Shown: positions 8,476 through 17,672, numbered from the stretch's first letter. The stretch: DNA of 64,000 bases from Gammaproteobacteria bacterium (GCA_009845905.1 VXYS01000004.1:339285-403284), one strand, 5' to 3'. Translations and numbers: made by a program. Notes: generated from the letters alone by a model not told the origin.

Positions 8476-9852
8476 ATGAGCGTGGCGGAGAACGGGCGCA
8501 GCCTGGCGCTGGCCGAGGAACTGCTGGCCGTGGGCGACGCGCCGCTCGGCGAGCGCGACCTGAAGCAGATCCGGAACCTGATCCTGGATCACCTCGGCTG
8601 CTGCTACGCCGGCTCGCTGCTGGCCTGGGGCCGGCGCATGCACGAGTGGGCCGCGCCGCACGCGGGCTCGGGCAACGCGCCGCTTTTGGCTTCGCAAACG
8701 CGCCTGGCGCCCGGCCTGGCGGCGTTCGTGAACGCCACCGCCGCCCACGGCCTTGAACTCGACGACACCCACGACGAATCGGTCAGCCACCCGGGCGCGG
8801 CGGTCATCGCGTCCAGCCTGGCGCTGGCGGCCCACCACGGTTTGAGCGGCGAACGGCTGGCCGCCGCGATCCATGCCGGCTACGAAGCGGTCGGGCGCGT
8901 GGGAGCGGCCACCAACGCCGCCGAGACCATCGAACTGGGCTTTCATCCCACCAGCCTGTTCGTGGGCTTCGGCGCCGCCGCCGCGGCGGCCGTGCTGCTG
9001 AACCTCTCGCCCAGGGAACTGGCGCGCGGCTGGGGCCTGGTGCTGTCGATGGCCGGCGGCTCGATGCAGTTCAGCCAGGAGCCGGAAGGCACGACCGTCA
9101 AGCGCCTGCACGGCGGATACGCAGCGCTGCATGGCGTGATGGCCGCCGAGCACGCCGGGCTCGGCATCGCCGGCCCCGAGCAGGCGCTGGAGGGCCGCTA
9201 CGGCCTGATCCACAATTTCGGCGCCGATTCCGATCCCGAGCGTCTCAACCGACCGCACCCGGACGGCCCGGAGATCCACCGCATCAGCTACAAGCCCTAC
9301 CCCTGCTGCCGCCTGTTCCACTCCACCCTCGACGCGCTGGCCGAGGTCACGGACGACTTCAGCCTGGACCCGGAAGAAATCGAATCCATCGTCGTGGGCG
9401 GGCCGGACATCATGGTCACCCAGCACATGCTGCGCCGGCCGACCTCGGAGATGGCCGCGCAGTACAGCCTGCCGTTCACGCTGGGCGCGGCGCTCTATTA
9501 CGGGCCGGCTTCGGTGGCCGGATTCATGGGCGAGGCGCTGGAGGACCGCCGCACGCTTGCGATCGCCGATCGGGTGGACGCGGTCGCGGACCCGGACATG
9601 CAGTCGGCCTTCCCGGCGCACTTCGGAAGCTGGCTGGAACTGAAGGACCGCAACGGCGACACCCGCCGCTCGGACGTGCTCGACAGCCTGGGCACTCCCG
9701 CCAACCCGATGCGCCGCGCCGACCTGATCGCGAAGTTCGATTCGCTGACCGCCGACGACAACGGCATCGACGGCGCCGAGACCGCCGCCACACTCGATCA
9801 AATACACCAAATGCGTCTAATTGGCCCACTTCTTGCACCCTTCTGCAAGTAA
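8476..9852 (+). CDS. MmgE/PrpD family protein (second copy)
   Basis: A 458-residue paralogue of the protein at 2966-4354. It has the family segments VNATAAHGLELDDTHDESV, GFHPTSLFVGFGAAA and SYKPYPCCRLFHSTLDAL. The ATG at 8476 has a weak purine-rich site (ACAGGG) just upstream. The frame is open further back to a TTG, but that extension reads through the inverted repeat and is unlikely to be translated. It probably acts on an organic acid released by the amidase and hydantoinase steps (inference). The next gene starts 14 bp downstream, so both are likely co-transcribed. Confidence 0.92.
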   Translation: MSVAENGRSLALAEELLAVGDAPLGERDLKQIRNLILDHLGCCYAGSLLAWGRRMHEWAAPHAGSGNAPLLASQTRLAPGLAAFVNATAAHGLELDDTHDESVSHPGAAVIASSLALAAHHGLSGERLAAAIHAGYEAVGRVGAATNAAETIELGFHPTSLFVGFGAAAAAAVLLNLSPRELARGWGLVLSMAGGSMQFSQEPEGTTVKRLHGGYAALHGVMAAEHAGLGIAGPEQALEGRYGLIHNFGADSDPERLNRPHPDGPEIHRISYKPYPCCRLFHSTLDALAEVTDDFSLDPEEIESIVVGGPDIMVTQHMLRRPTSEMAAQYSLPFTLGAALYYGPASVAGFMGEALEDRRTLAIADRVDAVADPDMQSAFPAHFGSWLELKDRNGDTRRSDVLDSLGTPANPMRRADLIAKFDSLTADDNGIDGAETAATLDQIHQMRLIGPLLAPFCK

Positions 9853-9866
9853 ATACACCTAAAAGG

Positions 9867-10586
9867 ATGATTGCAAAACCCATGCCCAACGAACGCACGA
9901 CCGCCGATCCGGTCCCGCAGGAGCAGTTGCAGGCCGACGTGGCCCTGCTGCTCGACACCATCGCCGCCGGCGACGTGGCGATCGCGCCGCTGGACGTCGC
10001 CTACGCGATCAACGCCTGCACCGAGCCGGGCATCCGGCGCATCTACGCCGCCAAGAAACGCAGCTACGAGAAACCGGGCGGGCTGTTCGCCAACAACACG
10101 ATGAGCCGTGCAATTCACGTCATGGACGACTGGAAGCACGACCTGGCCGAGACCATCGTGCGCGAGGAGGACATCCCCTTCTCCATCGTCGCGCCGTTTC
10201 GCGTCGGGCACGAGTTCTTCTCCAACGTCGATCCCTTCGTGATGCAGTCGTCCACCAAGGCCGAGACCATGGACATGCTGCTCAACGCCGGACAGTTTCA
10301 CAACGAGATCGCCCGCCAGTCATGGGAGCGCGGCATGCCGGTGTTCGGCTCGTCGGCTAACACCTCGCTGCAGGGCTCCAAGTACCGCTACGAGGACATC
10401 GAGGCGCCGGTGCGCGAGGCGGCCAGCGTGCATTTCGACTACGGGCTTTCGAAATACGCCAACCCGCTCGGGCACTCCAGCACCATCATCGACTTCCGCG
10501 ACTTCAGCGTGATCCGCGTGGGCGTCGTGTTCGACCAGGTCGCGGCCGCCTTCCTCAAGCACGGCAACGTCACCCTCGTTAGGTAA
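9867..10586 (+). CDS. YrdC/Sua5-domain protein in the catabolic operon
   Basis: About 239 residues with recognisable Sua5/YciO/YrdC features: the opening GDVAIAPLDVAYAINA, the lysine-rich AAKKRSYEKPGGLF loop and the GSSANTSLQGSKY segment that corresponds to the SxNxSG region. Classical YrdC makes threonylcarbamoyl-AMP for tRNA t6A synthesis. This copy is divergent and sits in a catabolic operon, so a role in carbamoyl or carboxy-group transfer on another metabolite is possible. That is inference. The start is uncertain: the ATG at 9867 touches its AAAAGG, while the ATG at 9882 is about 14 bases from it. Confidence 0.75.
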   Translation: MIAKPMPNERTTADPVPQEQLQADVALLLDTIAAGDVAIAPLDVAYAINACTEPGIRRIYAAKKRSYEKPGGLFANNTMSRAIHVMDDWKHDLAETIVREEDIPFSIVAPFRVGHEFFSNVDPFVMQSSTKAETMDMLLNAGQFHNEIARQSWERGMPVFGSSANTSLQGSKYRYEDIEAPVREAASVHFDYGLSKYANPLGHSSTIIDFRDFSVIRVGVVFDQVAAAFLKHGNVTLVR

Positions 10587-10617
10587 TCCACGCGCAATCC
10601 GTTATTATTCGCGACCC

Positions 10618-10640
10618 CCGGCGGCTAAGGGAGCCGCCGG
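10618..10640. promoter_or_regulatory. Nine-bp stem hairpin in the leader of the TonB-dependent receptor gene
   Basis: CCGGCGGCT and AGCCGCCGG form a perfect 9-bp stem around AAGGG, 35 bases before the receptor ATG and ahead of its AGGAGAA ribosome-binding site. No T-tract follows, so read-through is likely. It may terminate the preceding operon weakly or shape the receptor leader RNA. Confidence 0.45.
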
Positions 10641-10674
10641 ATCCCCCAAGAACCACCTAACAGGAGAAGTTCGC

Positions 10675-12855
10675 ATGAAAACTCGTTTACTGCGGCTATC
10701 GCTGGCCGCACTTACCGTCGGCTGCATGATGGTTGCGGCAAACGTGACGGCACAGGAAAACGTCTTCGAAGAGATCATCGTCACCGCCGAGAAGCGCGAG
10801 GCGTCGATCCAGGACACGGCGCTGGCCATCACCGCCGTCAGCGGCGACTTGCTGGAGAACGGCGGCCTCGACGAAATCGAGGACCTGAGCCTCGACGTGC
10901 CCTCGCTGGTGTTCAGCAGGGCCGGCGGCGAGGCGCAACTCTATATCCGTGGCGTGGGCACCAACCTGTTCGGCATCGGCCAGGACTCGTCCGTGGCCGT
11001 GCACCAGGACGGCGTCTATCAGGGCCGCGCGCAGATGGGCCTGACCCAGTTCCTCGACGTGGAACGCGTCGAGGTGCTGCGCGGACCGCAGGGCACGCTC
11101 TACGGCCGTAACGCCACCGCCGGCGTGATCAACATCATTCACCGCGCGCCGGGCGACGAACCCGAAGGCTATGTGAACCTCAAGCTCGGCAACTTCAACC
11201 GCTACGACGGCGAAGCGGCCTACGGCGGCCCGATCGGCGACAGCGCCGGCTTCCGCCTGGCAGTGCGCTACGGCAGCGACGGCGGCTTCACGGAGGACCT
11301 CGATCCGCGGGGCGGCGACGAAGTGGATGGCGGCGAGACCATGGCCGCCCGCGCGACGCTGACCTTCGCGCTTTCCGACGCGGTCAACGCCAAGATCATC
11401 GGCGATTACACCGACTTCGACGGCGACAACCGCACCATCCGCCCGCGCGGCGACCTGCATCGCTCGGCGGCGGAAGGTGCCCAGGCGCTGCCGGACTTCG
11501 ACCAGACGCGCAACGAAGTGGACAGCTTCCAGAAGTGGACCATCTCCGGCATTACGGCCGAGGTGACCGCGGACCTGGGCGGCGGCCTGAGCCTTACTTC
11601 CATTACCGGCTACCGCCAGTTCGAGGACAGCTTCCGCTTCAACACCGACGGCACCGAGATCTTCGTCACGCAAACGCATTTCGAGCGCGATACGGACCAG
11701 TTCTCCGAAGAGATCCGCCTGGCCTGCGACTGCGAGGCCTATGAATGGATCGCCGGCCTCTACTACTTCACCGAGGACAAGGAAGAGGCCCTCGGCCTGC
11801 CGGCCATCAACTTCGGCGGCGCATTCAACATCTTCGCCACCAACAAGACCGATGCCTGGGCCGGCTTCGGCGAGCTGACCTGGCACTTCAGCGACCGCCT
11901 CGACGGCATCGTGGGCGTGCGCTACAGCAACGAGGAGAAGGAAGACTGGAACCTTCGCGGGCTCACCGGCGGCAACTTCGACGGCCTGTTCGGCGCCAGC
12001 GATCCCAGGGCCTTCTCGTTCTCCTTCCCGCCACGCAATACCACCGACGACTGGAACGCCTTCACGCCCAAGCTGGGTCTGAAGTACGACTACAGCGACG
12101 ACATCATGCTCTACGGCACGCTCACGCGCGGGTTCAAGTCCGGCGGCACCAACTCGCTGAGCGGCGACCCGGCGTTCGATCCCGAGTATCTGTGGAGCCT
12201 GGAGGTGGGCAGCAAGTCCACGCTGGCGGACGGCAGGGCGATCGCGAACGCCTCGGCCTTCTACTACGACTACACCGACCTGCAGGTCTCGACCTTCACC
12301 GAAGGAACGGTCCGCGTAACGAACGCGGCGGAAGCCACGGTGGTGGGCCTTGAGCTGGACGTCTCCACGGTGATCTCCGACCAGTTCACATGGGACACGT
12401 CGGCGATGCTGCTCAACGCCGAATACGATCAGTTCGTGACGCGCTTCGGCGGCGGCGCCGGCACCGTGCTCGACGTCGAGGGCAACAAGCTGATCAACGC
12501 GCCGGAAGTCTCGCTCACATCCACCTTGAGTTACAGCAACGAAATCGGCCCCGGAACGTTCACGGCCCTGGCCCAGATCGCCTACCGCTCGGAGGTTTTC
12601 CACAGCCAGTTCAACGAGGCCGAGGTCGGGCAGGACAGCGTCACGCTGGCCAACGTTCGCGCCGGTATCACGTTCCTGAACGGCGTGGAAGTCTCGTTCG
12701 TCGTGCGCAACCTGCTGGACGAGGAGTATTACCAGAACTCGGTGCGGTTCACGTCGCTGAACGACCGCAGCAAGGACCTCACCGGCATCGGCGCGGCCCT
12801 GGGCTACCCCGGCGAAGGCCGCTCGATGGCGCTGCAACTGCACATGGGCTTTTGA
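10675..12855 (+). CDS. TonB-dependent outer-membrane receptor (first copy)
   Basis: A 726-residue receptor. Residues 1 to about 24 are a signal peptide. The mature start EEIIVTAEKREAS is the TonB-box region typical of the proteobacterial receptors that end their box with VTA-KR. The plug domain follows (LYIRGVGTNLFG, VERVEVLRGPQGTLYGRNA, GVINIIHR), then a 22-strand barrel ending in aromatic residues (ALQLHMGF). It imports a substrate across the outer membrane using TonB energy. Its place between the hydantoinase operon and an MFS gene suggests it feeds that pathway. AGGAGAA lies upstream at good spacing. Confidence 0.95.
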   Translation: MKTRLLRLSLAALTVGCMMVAANVTAQENVFEEIIVTAEKREASIQDTALAITAVSGDLLENGGLDEIEDLSLDVPSLVFSRAGGEAQLYIRGVGTNLFGIGQDSSVAVHQDGVYQGRAQMGLTQFLDVERVEVLRGPQGTLYGRNATAGVINIIHRAPGDEPEGYVNLKLGNFNRYDGEAAYGGPIGDSAGFRLAVRYGSDGGFTEDLDPRGGDEVDGGETMAARATLTFALSDAVNAKIIGDYTDFDGDNRTIRPRGDLHRSAAEGAQALPDFDQTRNEVDSFQKWTISGITAEVTADLGGGLSLTSITGYRQFEDSFRFNTDGTEIFVTQTHFERDTDQFSEEIRLACDCEAYEWIAGLYYFTEDKEEALGLPAINFGGAFNIFATNKTDAWAGFGELTWHFSDRLDGIVGVRYSNEEKEDWNLRGLTGGNFDGLFGASDPRAFSFSFPPRNTTDDWNAFTPKLGLKYDYSDDIMLYGTLTRGFKSGGTNSLSGDPAFDPEYLWSLEVGSKSTLADGRAIANASAFYYDYTDLQVSTFTEGTVRVTNAAEATVVGLELDVSTVISDQFTWDTSAMLLNAEYDQFVTRFGGGAGTVLDVEGNKLINAPEVSLTSTLSYSNEIGPGTFTALAQIAYRSEVFHSQFNEAEVGQDSVTLANVRAGITFLNGVEVSFVVRNLLDEEYYQNSVRFTSLNDRSKDLTGIGAALGYPGEGRSMALQLHMGF

Positions 12856-12860
12856 TTGGC

Positions 12861-12954
12861 GAGGGCGCCCTGGAGACAGGGCGCCCACCCCGGGAGGGAG
12901 GGCGCCTGACCTGGGAGTGAGGGCACTGCCCTCACAGCGTCTCGCCCTCCCCCC
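12861..12954. repeat. Dispersed palindromic repeat, copy 1 (compound)
   Basis: GC-rich repeats of the GGGAGNGAGGGC...GTCTCGCCCTC type fill the gap between the receptor and the MFS gene. At least three partial units can be seen. Confidence 0.75.
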
Positions 12955-12966
12955 TCTAACCAACCC

Positions 12967-14265
12967 ATGAACCGCAGGAGCTGGTACGTCGTAGGCGTCC
13001 TTACGGTCGCCTACATCTGCTCGTTCATCGACCGCTCGGTGCTGGGCCTGATGGTGGGCCCGATCCGCTCCGAGCTGGGCATAAGCGACACCCAGTTCAG
13101 CCTGCTGCACGGCTTCGCCTTCGCGATCTTCTACACGCTGCTGGGCATCCCCATCGCCTGGCTGGCTGACCGCGCCAGCCGGCGCAACATCATCGCCGCC
13201 GGCATCGCCGTGTGGAGCCTGATGACCGCGCTGTGCGGCCTGGCGCGCACCTTCGGCGCGATGTTCATGGCCCGCGTGGGCGTGGGCGTGGGAGAAGCGG
13301 CGCTGTCGCCGGCCGCCTACTCGATGATCGCCGACCTGTTCCCGCGCGAGCAGCTCGGTCGGGCGCTGGGCATCTACTCGTCCGGCGTGTTCATCGGCAT
13401 CGGTCTCAGCTTCATCCTGGTGGCCGAACTGATCGGCGCGCTGGACACGGTGACGCTCCCGGTGGTGGGCGAACTGACGCCCTGGCGGCTGACGCTCATC
13501 GTGCTGGGCATTCCCGGCCTGGCGATCGCGGCGCTGTGCTTCACCTTCCGGGAGCCCGCCCGCCTCGGGGCCGCGAAAGGCGGCGTCCCGCTGGGCGATG
13601 TCGGGCGCTTCTTCAGCAGCAATTTCAGCCTCTACGCGCTGCACTTCATCGCCTTCTCCATGCTCACGCTGCTGTTCAACGCGGTCATGGCCTGGTTCGC
13701 CGAGTACCTGATCCGCATTCACGACATGGACCGGGGCGCGGCCGGCTGGTATATCGGCCTGATCGTGACCTTCTTTGGCGGCGGCGGCATCATCTGCGGC
13801 GGGCTCCACGCCGACTACCTGAAGCGCCGCGGCGACAACGGCGGCGCAATCCGCTCGGCGCTGCTGGCGGCCGCCGTGCTGCTTCCGTTCGGCGCCACCG
13901 CCACGCTGATGCCGAACGCCGGGATGTCGCTGGTGCTGTGCGCGCCGCTGCTGTTCTTCTCGAGCTGGTGCTTCGCGCCGGCCACCACGGCTTTGCAACT
14001 GTTCACGCCGCCATCCATGCGGGCGCAGTTCTCCGCCGTCTACCTGTTCGTCGTGAACCTCACGGGAATCGGCTTCGGCGGCACCGCGGTGGCGCTGATC
14101 ACGGATTTCGTCTTCCGCGACGACGACATGCTGCATTACTCGATCGCCCTGACCGCCGGACTCAGCGGGCTGGTGAGCATCATTCTGCTGTGGCGGCTGC
14201 TCGCCATCTACCGCCGCGAAATGGACGCGCGCGAGCGGGAACTGGCAGGCGAAAGCGTGTCGTGA
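12967..14265 (+). CDS. MFS transporter (first paralogue)
   Basis: A 432-residue major facilitator with 12 predicted membrane helices. The helix 2-3 loop motif WLADRASRRNIIA and the VGVGVGEAALSPAAYSMIAD segment resemble the spinster-like/organic-anion MFS group. It should carry a small organic acid or related solute across the inner membrane. The start MNRRSWYVVGVLTVAY follows the compound repeat, so no strong ribosome-binding site is evident. Its GTGA overlap with the VOC gene implies co-translation. The transporter at 15159-16457 is a close paralogue over its whole length. Confidence 0.93.
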   Translation: MNRRSWYVVGVLTVAYICSFIDRSVLGLMVGPIRSELGISDTQFSLLHGFAFAIFYTLLGIPIAWLADRASRRNIIAAGIAVWSLMTALCGLARTFGAMFMARVGVGVGEAALSPAAYSMIADLFPREQLGRALGIYSSGVFIGIGLSFILVAELIGALDTVTLPVVGELTPWRLTLIVLGIPGLAIAALCFTFREPARLGAAKGGVPLGDVGRFFSSNFSLYALHFIAFSMLTLLFNAVMAWFAEYLIRIHDMDRGAAGWYIGLIVTFFGGGGIICGGLHADYLKRRGDNGGAIRSALLAAAVLLPFGATATLMPNAGMSLVLCAPLLFFSSWCFAPATTALQLFTPPSMRAQFSAVYLFVVNLTGIGFGGTAVALITDFVFRDDDMLHYSIALTAGLSGLVSIILLWRLLAIYRREMDARERELAGESVS

Positions 14266-15038
14266 GCCGGATTGCGCTGGATATCGACCACGTCGGCCTG
14301 GTGGGGCCGGACATTCTGCGCACCGTAGATGAGTTCCGGGCGCTGGGCTTTCGGGTCACCGACCCCGTCGAACTGATGGGCACCGGGCCTGACGGACAGG
14401 AGAAAAGCCTCGATCAGCAAAGCGCGCATTTCATCTTCGGCTCGACCTACGTGGAGATCAGCGAGGTCACGCGCCCCGGACCGGACCATCACCTGGGCGC
14501 CTGGCTGGGCGACGGTCCGGCCATCCGCATCCTGATACTTCGCGCCACGGACATCGACGCCGTCCGCGAGCAGGCATTGGCTGCCGGACAGGACCCCACG
14601 CCGGTGGGCGAGGCCAGCCGCGCGCTGCACTACGCCGACGGCGCGACAGCGCGCTTTAAGTGGCTGGCGCTGCCGCCGAAGAGCTTCCCGGAAGCGCTGT
14701 GCGGCTACGTCCAGCACCTGACGCCGGAGCTAGTGTTCTGGCAGGAGATGAACGCGCACCCCAACGGCGCGGTCGAACTGACCGGCATGACGCTGCACGC
14801 CGCGAACGCAGACGACGCCGGGCGCCGTTACGGGCTGCTGGGCCGGGCGGACGCGCCGGAATACGTCGACATCCGCCCGGCTGAAATTGGCCGAAGCGGC
14901 TTCACCGCCCTGCACCTCCGCACCCGCAGCCTGGACCGGACCGCCGACACGCTCGCCGCCGCCGGCAAGCCCTTCGAGCGCGACGCCGGCAGGCTTGCCG
15001 TGCAGGCTCCCGGCGTCCTCCTCCACTTTTCGGAATAA
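14262..15038 (+). CDS. VOC superfamily (glyoxalase-like) protein
   Basis: A 258-residue protein beginning with GTG at 14262, which overlaps the MFS stop as GTGA. It opens SRIALDIDHVGLV, where DHV supplies the first typical VOC metal ligand, and has a second repeat near the C-terminus (VELTGMTLHAAN). It resembles the glyoxalase-like domain group (PF13468), many of which are lyases or dioxygenase-like proteins of unknown substrate. Sitting between two transporters of one family, it probably acts on the transported compound or a product of it. The reaction is not predictable. Confidence 0.85.
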   Translation: MSRIALDIDHVGLVGPDILRTVDEFRALGFRVTDPVELMGTGPDGQEKSLDQQSAHFIFGSTYVEISEVTRPGPDHHLGAWLGDGPAIRILILRATDIDAVREQALAAGQDPTPVGEASRALHYADGATARFKWLALPPKSFPEALCGYVQHLTPELVFWQEMNAHPNGAVELTGMTLHAANADDAGRRYGLLGRADAPEYVDIRPAEIGRSGFTALHLRTRSLDRTADTLAAAGKPFERDAGRLAVQAPGVLLHFSE

Positions 15039-15040
15039 CG

Positions 15041-15113
15041 CCCTGGGAGCGAGGGCATGTCCCTCGCGGCGTCCCGCCCTCGTGCGAAGGCGGGACGCCT
15101 TCGCTCCCAGGGA
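15041..15113. repeat. Dispersed palindromic repeat, copy 2
   Basis: A long imperfect palindrome whose ends are CCCTGGGAGCGAGGGC and CGCTCCCAGGGA, with an inner GTCCCGCCCTC and GGCGGGACGCC pair. It lies after the VOC gene and would form a strong hairpin in RNA. Confidence 0.9.
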
Positions 15114-15158
15114 CTCATCGCGTAAGCTACGCCGCGGACCTACGGGAGGACGGGGAAG

Positions 15159-16457
15159 ATCGACCGGCTGAAGAAATGGGGGGCGTGGTACGCGGTGACC
15201 CTGCTCACCGTCGCTTACACCTTCGCGCTGATCGACCGCTGGATCATCGGCCTGATGGTGGGTCCGATCAAGGCCGACCTCGGCCTCAACGACACGCAAT
15301 TCAGCCTCCTGCAGGGTATCGCCTTCGCCCTGTTCTACTGCACCGTGGGCATCCCCATCGCCCGACTGGCCGACCGCTCCAACCGGCGCAATATCGTCGC
15401 CGCCGGAATCGCCCTGTGGAGCCTGATGACCGCGCTGTGCGGGCTGGCTCGCAATTTCGGGCAACTGTTCCTGGCCAGGGTGGGCGTGGGCGTGGGCGAG
15501 GCCGCGCTGGCGCCGGCGGCCTTCTCGTTGATCACCGACCTCTTTCCCCGCAACGAGGTCGGCCGCGCGATCGGCGCCTACCAGATGGGCCTGTTCCTGG
15601 GCTACGGGCTGAGCGTGATACTCGGAGGCTGGCTGGTCGGAACGCTGGAACAGCGCCCACCCCTGGAATTCCCGCTGCTCGGCGAACTCTCGGCCTGGCG
15701 GGCGACGCTGGTCATCGTCGGCCTGCCCGGCCTGGTAGTTGCGCTGCTGTGCCTCACGTTCCGCGAGCCGATCCGCCGCGGCGCCGTGGAAGGCGGCGTT
15801 CCGGTCCCCGAACTGATTAATTTTCTAAAGAAAAATATCGCGGTTTACGGCAACCTGGTGGCCGCATTCTGCATGATCTCGCTGCTGTTCAACGCGGTCC
15901 TCGTGTGGGGTGCGGAATACTTCATCCGGATCCACGAAATGCCCCGCGCCACCGTGGGACTCAGGCTGGGCCTGATCGTGGGAACGTTCGGCTGCGTCGG
16001 CTCCGTCGTCGGAGGCCTGTACGCCGACTACCTCCACCGCCAGGGCGATCGCGGCGGCACCATCCGCTCCTCCATCGTCGCCACTATTGCACTGGTGCCG
16101 TTGGCCGCGGTCACTTCGCTCATACCCGATCCGAATTACTCGCTGCTCATGTATGCGCCGCTGCTGTTCTTCGGAAGCTGGGTGTTCCCTCCCGCGGTGA
16201 TGACGCTGCAACTGTTCACGCCCCCTTCCATGCGCGCCCAGACCAGCGCGATATACCTGTTCATCGTGTCGCTTGTCAGCATGGGCTTCGGCAGCACGTC
16301 GGTGGCGCTGATCACCGACTTCGTTTTCGCCAACGACATGATGCTGCATTACTCGATGGCGATCGTCGGCACGATCAGCGGCCTGCTGGGCCTGTTCTTC
16401 CTGTGGCGCCTGCTGCCGATCTACCGCAAGGCCATGACGGCGCGTAACCTACCCTGA
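15159..16457 (+). CDS. MFS transporter (second paralogue), apparent AUC start
   Basis: A 12-helix major facilitator, closely similar in sequence and length to the transporter at 12967. Shared segments include FIRIHEM/LIRIHDM, LQLFTPPSMRAQ and ALITDFVF. No in-frame ATG, GTG or TTG exists between a TAA at 15123 and a GTG at 15195, and that GTG would cut into the first helix (WYAVTLLTVAY). GGAGGA at 15145-15150 lies eight bases before an ATC at 15159, the right place for initiation and matching the paralogue's N-terminus. A CTG at 15168 and the GTG at 15195 are alternatives. An ATG-to-ATC sequence error is possible. Confidence 0.88.
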   Translation: MDRLKKWGAWYAVTLLTVAYTFALIDRWIIGLMVGPIKADLGLNDTQFSLLQGIAFALFYCTVGIPIARLADRSNRRNIVAAGIALWSLMTALCGLARNFGQLFLARVGVGVGEAALAPAAFSLITDLFPRNEVGRAIGAYQMGLFLGYGLSVILGGWLVGTLEQRPPLEFPLLGELSAWRATLVIVGLPGLVVALLCLTFREPIRRGAVEGGVPVPELINFLKKNIAVYGNLVAAFCMISLLFNAVLVWGAEYFIRIHEMPRATVGLRLGLIVGTFGCVGSVVGGLYADYLHRQGDRGGTIRSSIVATIALVPLAAVTSLIPDPNYSLLMYAPLLFFGSWVFPPAVMTLQLFTPPSMRAQTSAIYLFIVSLVSMGFGSTSVALITDFVFANDMMLHYSMAIVGTISGLLGLFFLWRLLPIYRKAMTARNLP

Positions 16458-16460
16458 CCC

Positions 16461-17672
16461 ATGCAAACCGAGCTCAACGTCGCGCAGGCCGAGCGCCTGA
16501 TTCGGGAAACGGTTCCGGCGTGGCCGGCCGAGCAGGTCGCGCTGGACGCCGCGGCCGGCCGCGTGCTGCGCCAGAACGTGCTCGCCGAACGCGACCTGCC
16601 CCCCTACGACCGCGCCACGATGGACGGAATCGCGCTGGTCTGGCGCTCCTGGTCTTCCGGAGAAAGGGAATTTCCCCTGGAAGGAATGCAAAGCGCGGGA
16701 CAGGCGCCCGGCGCGCTGTCGAACGCAGCTGCCGCATGGCGCATCGCCACCGGCGCGCCGATCCCGCAGGGCGCCGACACCGTAGTGCCCGTCGAGAGGA
16801 TCAGCGAAACGAACGGCGGAGTCCGTATGGACGACGACTACCGCCCCAAACGCGGCCAATTCATCCACAGGCAGGGGTCGGACCGCCGGGCCGGCGCCCT
16901 GCTGCTGAAGGAAGGCCAGCGCATCGGCGGCGTGGAAATGGCGCTGCTGAGCGCCAACGGCGTGGCGCAACCGCGCGTCGGCCCCGATCCCCGCATCGCG
17001 CTGGTGTCCACCGGCGACGAACTCGTCGGCCTGGACTCCCGCCCCGAGAGCTGGCAGGTGCGTTCCAGCAACGGGCCCGCCATGGCGGCACTGCTCAAGC
17101 GCAACGGCTTCGGCAAGGTCGCCGCCCTGCATGCGCCGGACGACCCGGACGTGCTCGCGGAACGCATCCGCAAAGCGCTGTCCGACAGCGACGCGATGAT
17201 CCTGAGCGGCGGCGTCTCCAGGGGCGCGAAGGACTACGTGCCCGGCGTGCTGGCCAAGCTCGGCGCACGGCCGATCCTGCACCGCATCCGCCAGCGTCCC
17301 GGTTTCCCGCTGTGGTTCGGCATGCACGCCGCGAAACCCGTCTTCGGCCTGCCCGGCAACCCCGTCTCCAGCCTCGTGTGCCTGCGCCGCTACGTCATCC
17401 CCGCGCTCAACATGGCGCAAGGCGCGCAGGCCCCCGCTCCCGAATACGCGGCTCTGACCGACGAGGTCGGCTTCAAGCCCATCCTCACCTGGTTCCTCCC
17501 CGTTCGCCTGTCCACCGACCGCGACGGCCGGCTCCTCGCCCACCCGCGCCAAACCAACACTTCAGGCGACTTCGCCTCGCTGGCGCAAACCGACGGCTTC
17601 GCCCAACTCCCCGCCAACCGCACCCGCTTCCCCGCCGGCTACGCCGCCCGCATCTTCCGCTGGCACAATTGA
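16461..17672 (+). CDS. moeA: Molybdopterin molybdotransferase MoeA
   Basis: A 403-residue protein with all MoeA landmarks: PYDRATMDGIAL near residue 48, ATGAPIPQGADTVVP, the molybdopterin-binding domain with LVSTGDELV and LSGGVSRGAKDYV, and GLPGNPVSSLVCL near the C-terminus. MoeA inserts molybdate into adenylylated molybdopterin, the last common step of molybdenum cofactor synthesis. It starts three bases after the MFS stop, so it is probably in the same transcript. With MoaB at 24000 and the CoxG-like protein at the left edge it hints that a molybdoenzyme is part of this metabolism. Confidence 0.95.
   Translation: MQTELNVAQAERLIRETVPAWPAEQVALDAAAGRVLRQNVLAERDLPPYDRATMDGIALVWRSWSSGEREFPLEGMQSAGQAPGALSNAAAAWRIATGAPIPQGADTVVPVERISETNGGVRMDDDYRPKRGQFIHRQGSDRRAGALLLKEGQRIGGVEMALLSANGVAQPRVGPDPRIALVSTGDELVGLDSRPESWQVRSSNGPAMAALLKRNGFGKVAALHAPDDPDVLAERIRKALSDSDAMILSGGVSRGAKDYVPGVLAKLGARPILHRIRQRPGFPLWFGMHAAKPVFGLPGNPVSSLVCLRRYVIPALNMAQGAQAPAPEYAALTDEVGFKPILTWFLPVRLSTDRDGRLLAHPRQTNTSGDFASLAQTDGFAQLPANRTRFPAGYAARIFRWHN

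Noticed and set aside
12861..12954. CRISPR-like array
   Set aside because: Repeat units vary in length and are palindromic without regular spacers; they belong to the dispersed repeat family.
10696..14136. Very long minus-strand open frame opposite the receptor and MFS genes
   Set aside because: It is antisense to two clear genes, with low-complexity composition typical of GC-rich shadow frames.
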